This document shows, in pieces, positions 1 through 6,700 of a stretch of DNA of 10,367 nucleotides. The stretch is taken from contig NW_003156233.1 of assembly GCF_000003605.2 (NCBI RefSeq), positions 276,058 through 286,424 on the forward strand, in the 5' to 3' direction. The notes under the pieces are model-generated. The model saw only the letters and a program-made list of their open reading frames with translations, did not search any database and was not told where the DNA came from. The DNA is from Saccoglossus kowalevskii (lineage: Eukaryota > Hemichordata > Enteropneusta > Harrimaniidae). Within the stretch, counting starts at the first letter, position 1. Each line of letters begins with the position of its first letter. The translations under genes were made by a program, and so were the position numbers.

Positions 1-569
1 TTTGATCAAGTGCATGTACCAGTTCTACACTGAACTAATGACTTAGACTGTCAATGTTGACAAAATGTAAAACATATCATAATTCCAAATTATAGTGCAT
101 TGTGGAATAGTTATGTCAGATTGCATATAGTACATTGTGTATTTTGATTGGCAGAGTTGCGTTTGATTTGGGATTGTGATATGGTCTATGGCTGATTAAA
201 AAGATAAATACCGAAACACACATACGAACAATAAACATAAAATCGTTTCTTAACCGGGTGTTGAGGGACAGTGATTGTACCAGCATATCAACTATTGTTG
301 ATACAATGTATGCTAAGCACAATTGTCATCTGTGAACCAAGTTTTGACCTAATTGGGCAGCTTAAATTTGAGATATACATGTAAGCAGAAAAGTGTAAAA
401 AAAGAACAAAACAAAATATAGTCATCAACCATCTTGGATTGACTTTTGTTGACGTGCTAGCACACAATTGTCTGTGAAGCAAGTGTCAATTTGAGATATA
501 AACAGAATTGTGTCAAACAAAATGGAGGTCAATATTTTGATACAGAAGTCATGGTTATTTATAACTTAC
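1..569 (-). other. TBCE intron, downstream part (incomplete)
   Basis: AT-rich sequence after the exon I donor. I see no further TBCE exon here. The only structure noticed is a diverged direct duplication near 310-515. The open frames on the minus strand (116-322, 288-482) have no family features and are rich in chance hydrophobic codons. Confidence 0.7.
310..515. repeat. Diverged direct duplication in intron
   Basis: Copy 1 (about 310-390) and copy 2 (about 455-515) share TGCTA, CACAATTGTC, a TGTGAA.CAAG block and AATTTGAGATATA in the same order. Copy 2 has lost about 18 bp of the middle. Both continue into AGAA followed by GTGT and an A-rich stretch. Similarity was judged by eye, so the ends are approximate. 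Confidence 0.5.
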
Positions 570-723
570 GTTCCAACAGCCTATGATATCTTGGGTGATT
601 TATCTTGAAATCATCACTGGGTCTGTTTATCGCCAGATCTTGACTTCCACCACTATCCAACCATTCTTGGCCAAATCTTTTCAGATAATCTAACTCTGCA
701 GTTTTCCTTTCAATATCTGGAAC
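570..723 (-). CDS. TBCE: TBCE exon I: conserved segment after the LRR domain
   Basis: The acceptor is TATCTTATGTAG| at 724 and the donor is GGAAC|GTAAGT at 569. It has 51 codons from phase 0 plus one base: VPDIERKTAELDYLKRFGQE, then W and a polar stretch (DSGGSQDLAINRPSDD), then FKINHPRYHRLLE. ERxxAELDYxxxFGxEW and HPRY are TBCE signatures. This segment joins the LRR domain to the C-terminal ubiquitin-like domain. The next exon, which must start with two bases of a split codon, is left of the window. None was recognised in 1-569. Confidence 0.93.
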
Positions 724-3700
724 CTACATAAGATAAAATATTATTTCAACAGTTTGGCAGACTGTGCTGGCTAAGACTAGCAAAATGCTAATATATACCG
801 CAGTTTTGCTAAGATCCAGTGGAGATAAAGTTGGACAAGGTGCATTGAAACAGAAGATTTACAATTGTAAATAAAATATTTATTGACATACAATTTTTTT
901 ATAGTAATCGCTGAAGCTAAGCTATTGATGTTATCATTTGCTTTTTGCTATATTAACATGTTTTATGCATGATCTACATGTCATACAACCTGGTACTTTC
1001 TAAAGGTGCATATTTCTTAATTATTTTCCCCCCAAATGCAAGAAGTTGTCATTGAAATTCAAAAATAGTTATATATATATGGCAAAAATTGAGAAAGATT
1101 ATTGAAAAGTACAGTTGCAGGATAGCAGTAAGTCAAGAAAGTAACTGGATATCATTCTCTAAACCATGACTGATTACTGACGTTGTTGGAGACATTGTTT
1201 AAATTCCAAACAGTCACCGCCTTAGGCAACATTTAAGAACACAATCCAGTAGACTGCATTTTTATTCAAATAGGCTCTAATATTCAATGTTTAGTAATTT
1301 ATTTATTGACATGTTATATAAAAACATGATATATGAAAATTGATCAACTCTAATGAACACAATAAATTAGATTCATTTTCGAGTACAATGGCGTAGAGGT
1401 GCTGGCACTTTCTGTGGAACCTTCAGCGTGAGAAACATGTGAATGCAATTAATAATATGATTCTGCTGATATGATTCAAATAAAACACGGAAGCATAGAA
1501 TAAATGTTTCTCATGAAGTGAAGTCATAATGATCTGTTCATCTTTTCTTGTGTTTTCGAGTGTCATTATTAAAGAGTAGTTCAAACATTCATCAAAAACA
1601 AGAATATCCAGATTAATCTGTGACAGAGTGATGAAAGCCCATGCAGTCAATGCTAAGAGAATCCTGATGTGTGACATCTAGGGGTAATACATAAAGAGCT
1701 ATACAAAAAATGTACAACATCATGCTTCTGTGTTTCATCTTGCAAATACTGTAACTGTATTTATTACACAAACTTTAATACCTCACTCTACCACAGGTGT
1801 ATTGTAGTATGGTTTTAAGCTTACCTCACTACCATTGCACAGTTTTAATGTTTCAATTTTGGTGATGATAAGCTGCCTGACGTTGAAATACTTCTGATCT
1901 TTCAAAAGAGGATTACGCTTAAGTCTGATTTCTTCAAGACCTGTTAATTTGTTCAATTCGTTAACATCTCTCCACTGAAAACAGAATGATAATTAGCATC
2001 AGTACATTATTGTAGTAATTACAATAAATTGAATCTGGCTGCTCATGATAATTTTATAGCCACAAATTATATAAAAAAATAAAATGCTGTAAAGGAAGAA
2101 TATTCATTGGATTTAATTTTAGCAGATTTGATGTTGCAGGGATATTAGGTTTTAAATTCATTGGTTTGTGAAATAAACAATACATTCCATTGTTAAATTT
2201 TAATATTCACACAAAAATTACAACAACAAAGATAAATTTTTACACATTTTAAACACAACTAACAGACAATGTCTACTCGGGTTATTAAATTACATACAGA
2301 AAGCCTACAAAATAAGAAAAGAAAAGGTGATAATTAATTAATGTATTGTTGTGCTATATTTTCAGTGTGATTTAGTCGTTGTTTATTTGAAGTCTATTAT
2401 TGCATTGTATGTGTAGTTTAATTGTAGTTTATTTTAAAAAAAAGTTTTAATACAGCAATTACCAAAACTGAAATGTCAGATTTCATTAAGGATGTAATAA
2501 AGCATTATTCTATTCTATTCTATTCTATTCTATTCTATTCTATTCTATTCTATTCTATTCTATTCTATTCTATTCTATTCTATTCTATTCTATTCTATTC
2601 TATTCTATTCTATTCTATTCTATTCTATTCTATTCTATTCTATTCTATTCTATATTGATGGACTTGCTACATGTATCAACAGCGCATCACAGTATGACAA
2701 CCAAATAGCATGATAAATGGTGTTATAACTGACTGATCATAATTCATAGCAACCAAACTGGTTGACATTAGCGACTACAGTCTCATCCAATCAACTTTAT
2801 CTCTCTCCATGGAAGTAAAACTTACACTGGACAGTTTATTGTCATTCAGTGATATAGATTTCAAAGCCGGAAATAGTTTTGTCTTTTCTCCACAGGCGGT
2901 TTCTTTAAATGATATCTCAGGTATAGAATTCATATTAAGAATGAGCGATGATAGCCTATAAAGAGAAAACAATAAGTACAATAATTAATTGGATTTTTGA
3001 CAAATCACAATGCTCCATTGCAAAACTTTTTATATAAAAAATGTCTTGTGTTTGAGTCCGATTAGTTTTCTCTTTGTTCTCATAAATTGTCCTAGAAATT
3101 TTGAGCAAGTTTTATTGTGTGAAGAAGAAACAACAAGCAGCCTCTTAAATTTTTAAATGTCAATGCACACATTTACTATGTTCAAACATTGCGTAATAAA
3201 TGGTACAGGACTGTTGTAACAAATAAACAAATCTGTCTGAGGTTCCCACAAAAGGTCTACATATAAAATATCAAAGCAATAGGGCTAGCCATATTAAAAA
3301 AGGAGTCGCAAATAGCATTTTTTTTACCAAAAATGACAAAAATATTCACTGAAATTAGAAACTTGAAAATATCATCACAAAATGAACAAATCTTATAGAG
3401 GTATCTTATCTTATACGCAAGGTACATTATGTACATATACAAGTATCAAGAAAATGTGAAGTTGGTGCTGATTGACGACCATGTACAATCAGTAATATAA
3501 ACAACTCTGGTCTGTTTGAAATGACAGCAGAGCTAAAAATAAGGGTCGATCCTATTGCAAATTTCATGCAGAAATGTTGACAGGAATCACTATACATGTA
3601 TCCCGTATATGTACAGACAATTTGGGACTTTGGGTTTCGAGTCAGATAAAATGCCTTGGCCTGCGGCCTCAAAATCTCATCTCAGATCATCCCAGAAGAG

Positions 3701-6700
3701 TCCTTGTACAAGGCCTTAGTCAGCACAAGAATATATTAAAATTATATTTGATTACCATTATATTTCGTTGCAGTAATGTCAATATCTATTTAACTGTTCA
3801 ACAGCAACATATAAAAACGTGCAGCGTATTATTATGGAACAATCACTTTTTCACAGCAGAATATTTACTCAAAAACAATATGACAAGTGGTACAATTTTC
3901 AAACAATCCTTTAAGTATTTACTGCTGGCATCACACATGTATGTTGTACCTGAACAATAATGCATGATCACTTGCCAGCTTTCTTACCTTGGTAATTGAC
4001 CTAAATGTTGCACAGACTTCCAGTCAGCAATGTTATTAGATTCTAAGTTTAACAGCTCTAAAGATTCAAAACTATTGTCTAACCTATTAAAGAAAATAAA
4101 AACAAGAAACACAGTTTAACATAGGGATACATGTATATACCCGGTATATGATACTTGCATCTTGCATCATGAAGCACATCCAGTACCAGTAGAAACAATC
4201 TCTGGTACACAAGTAATCATGTGACTGGTAATGGACAAGACGTGTGATCCACAAAACAATAGCCTGGTGTAATACTTAAAGGGGAACGGCTCAATCCCAT
4301 GGATTGCACCACATGCTCATGGGTAATTAACTCCGCCTCTGTCCACTAAGTAAATGAATGCTTATTATGTTCGCTTACTCAAACTGTGATTGACAGGCAT
4401 TTTTTATACATTAACCGCCATTTTAAACTCAGAATTTTTACTTGTCACGGCACGTTTCGACCAAAAACAACATTTATACATCAAAAGCCCAACCAGATAA
4501 GTGTAATCGCTAGCGTACATATTCATGCCCCGTAGAAATGAATTTGGAATCACAGCTTGATCTCCAAACATAGAAAATGGCAAATTTCCCGGAGCTCCCG
4601 CTACAATGTGAGCGGCTTGGTTCGAATTAGCATACTAATTGTGGTGGCCATCTTGCCCCCATTTATAATATCGGTTCCCCTTAAAGAGTTTACTACGTGG
4701 AATTCATTTCATAGAATAATCTATGCCTATGCTGTAAACGTACTAGAATATGGATTTTATTTAAAACCAAATATCATAAAAGTTTGAATGGATGCCACGA
4801 CTAAAACATCGAATCACAACCCCCCCCCCCCCCCACACACACACACGACATACTAGTGAAAGTATTAATTAATAAAACCGAATACACAGCAAGGTAAATC
4901 GCCAAACTACAAGTCAGTGTCCACTCAGCCATGAGTTTGATGGGTATAACTAATGCGTCATCCACTCAGCCATGAGTTTGACGGGTATAACTAATGCGTC
5001 ATCCACTCAGCCATGAGTTTGATGGGTACAACTAATGCGTTGTCCACTCAGCCATGAGTTTGACGGGTACAACTAATGCGTTGTCCACTCAGCCATGAGT
5101 TTAACGGGTACAACTAATGCAAAGTCCACTCAGCCATGAGTTTGATGGGTATAACTAATGTGTCATCCACTCAGCCATGAGTTTGATGGGTATAACTAAT
5201 GCAAAGTCCACTCAGCCATGAGTTTAACGGGTACAACTAATGCAAAGTCCACTCAGCCATGAGTTTAACGGGTACAACTAATGCAAAGTCCACTCAGCCA
5301 TGAGTTTGATGGGTATAACTAATGTGTCATCCACTCAGCCATGAGTTTAACGGGTACAACTAATGCAAAGTCCACTCAGCCATGAGTTTAACGGGTACAA
5401 CTAATGCAAAGTCCACTCAGCCATGAGTTTGATGGGTATAACTAATGTGTCATCCACTCAGCCATGAGTTTGATGGGTATAACTAATGCAAAGTCCACTC
5501 AGCCATGAGTTTAACGGGTACAACTAATGCAAAGTCCACTCAGCCATGAGTTTAACGGGTACAACTAATGCGTTGTCCACTCAGCCATGAGTTTAACGGG
5601 TACATGTACAACTAATTCATTACTAGTTGTTATAAAATAATCTAATTGATGTAATACATATGAAAGTACATACTGCAAAATCAAGTATTATCTGTAGTTG
5701 CCTGGTGCTAACAGGGGTATGGATAATAATACAGTGTAAGGCATATACTTTATTACTTGCAGAATTAACTTGCAAATGTCATGCAAATGTTCCTGAAACC
5801 ATTCTATTCCATTCATGTAGATGTGAAAGATACTAGATCTAAGGTGAGTGCAATAGTACCAGTGTCATTAACAGTTAGGGATGATAATCGCTTACCTGGG
5901 TATTGTTGAAATGTCATTAAAACACACATGAAGATTCTTTAAACTTGGTAAGACTGGTGAAAGCTGGACAATCTTGAAAAGATACAGAGTACAAGTCATT
6001 GTCAATGACACGTCCCCGTTCCGTTCGAATTTGAGTGACATATACATTCAAAGCAGATCATGACCGAAATGCACCTGCATATGTACAACACATTGTGCTA
6101 AATCTGAACAAAATCCATCCATGCATGACTGAGATCCGGTTCTGGAATTGTGAAAATACGTGATTTTGATGCATTTTCGGCCTTAAAATGGCCATCATTC
6201 CACTATTGTTATGCAGATCATGAAACAAATGCACATATCTATTTGTGACATGATGTACCATGTGTGTGTGAAGTTTGAACTTGATCAATCCAGACATGTC
6301 TTGGATACGGATCCAGAACTGAATTCTTTAACAAAATGGCCGCCAGTCGGCCATTTCGAACTTGATCCGAAAAAAAAAAAGACGTGCATCAAGGTCCTAT
6401 TATGTTTAATGTATGTACCAAATTTGAACAAAATCCATCCATGCATAACTGAGATACGGGTCCGGAATGGTGAAAATGTGCGATTTCAATGCATTTTCGG
6501 CCTTAAAGCGGCCCCCATTTGGCTATCGTTAATGAGATCATGAAACAAATGCACATACATATTTGTGACATGATGTACCTTGTGTGTGTGAAGTTTGAAC
6601 TTGATCAATCCAGACATGTCTCGGATACGGATCCAGAACTGAATTCTTTAAAACAAAATGGCCGCCAGTCGGCTATTTCGAACTTGATCCGAAAAAAAAA

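Larger units (their letters stand above)
1975..2825 (-). other. TBCE intron between exons G and H
   Basis: About 850 bp. The left half is plain AT-rich sequence. The right half holds the pentanucleotide tract at 2506-2650 and the possible retroelement tail just before it. No exon is needed here, since exons G and H join in phase 0. Confidence 0.8.
4084..5895 (-). other. TBCE intron between exons E and F, repeat-rich
   Basis: The longest complete intron seen (about 1.8 kb). More than half is repeat: a 400-bp TTAA-flanked inverted-repeat element, a poly-C/AC tract and a 17-copy 41-bp minisatellite. The remaining 5620-5895 is plain AT-rich sequence with ATGCAAAT at 5781-5788. Confidence 0.85.

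Noticed and set aside
2473-2658. Plus-strand open frame encoding a YSILF repeat protein
   Set aside because: It is only the translation of the TATTC microsatellite. A stop-free pentamer stays open in every frame.
3574-3960. 128-codon plus-strand open frame, the longest non-repeat frame in the window
   Set aside because: It lies wholly in a TBCE intron, antisense to the gene, with no recognisable domain, no promoter or polyadenylation context, and composition like the surrounding intron.
4920-5616. CRISPR-like array (regular conserved blocks separated by variable blocks)
   Set aside because: The whole 41-bp unit is conserved and the variable part has only a few recurring states, not unique spacers. 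The setting is an animal intron with no cas genes.
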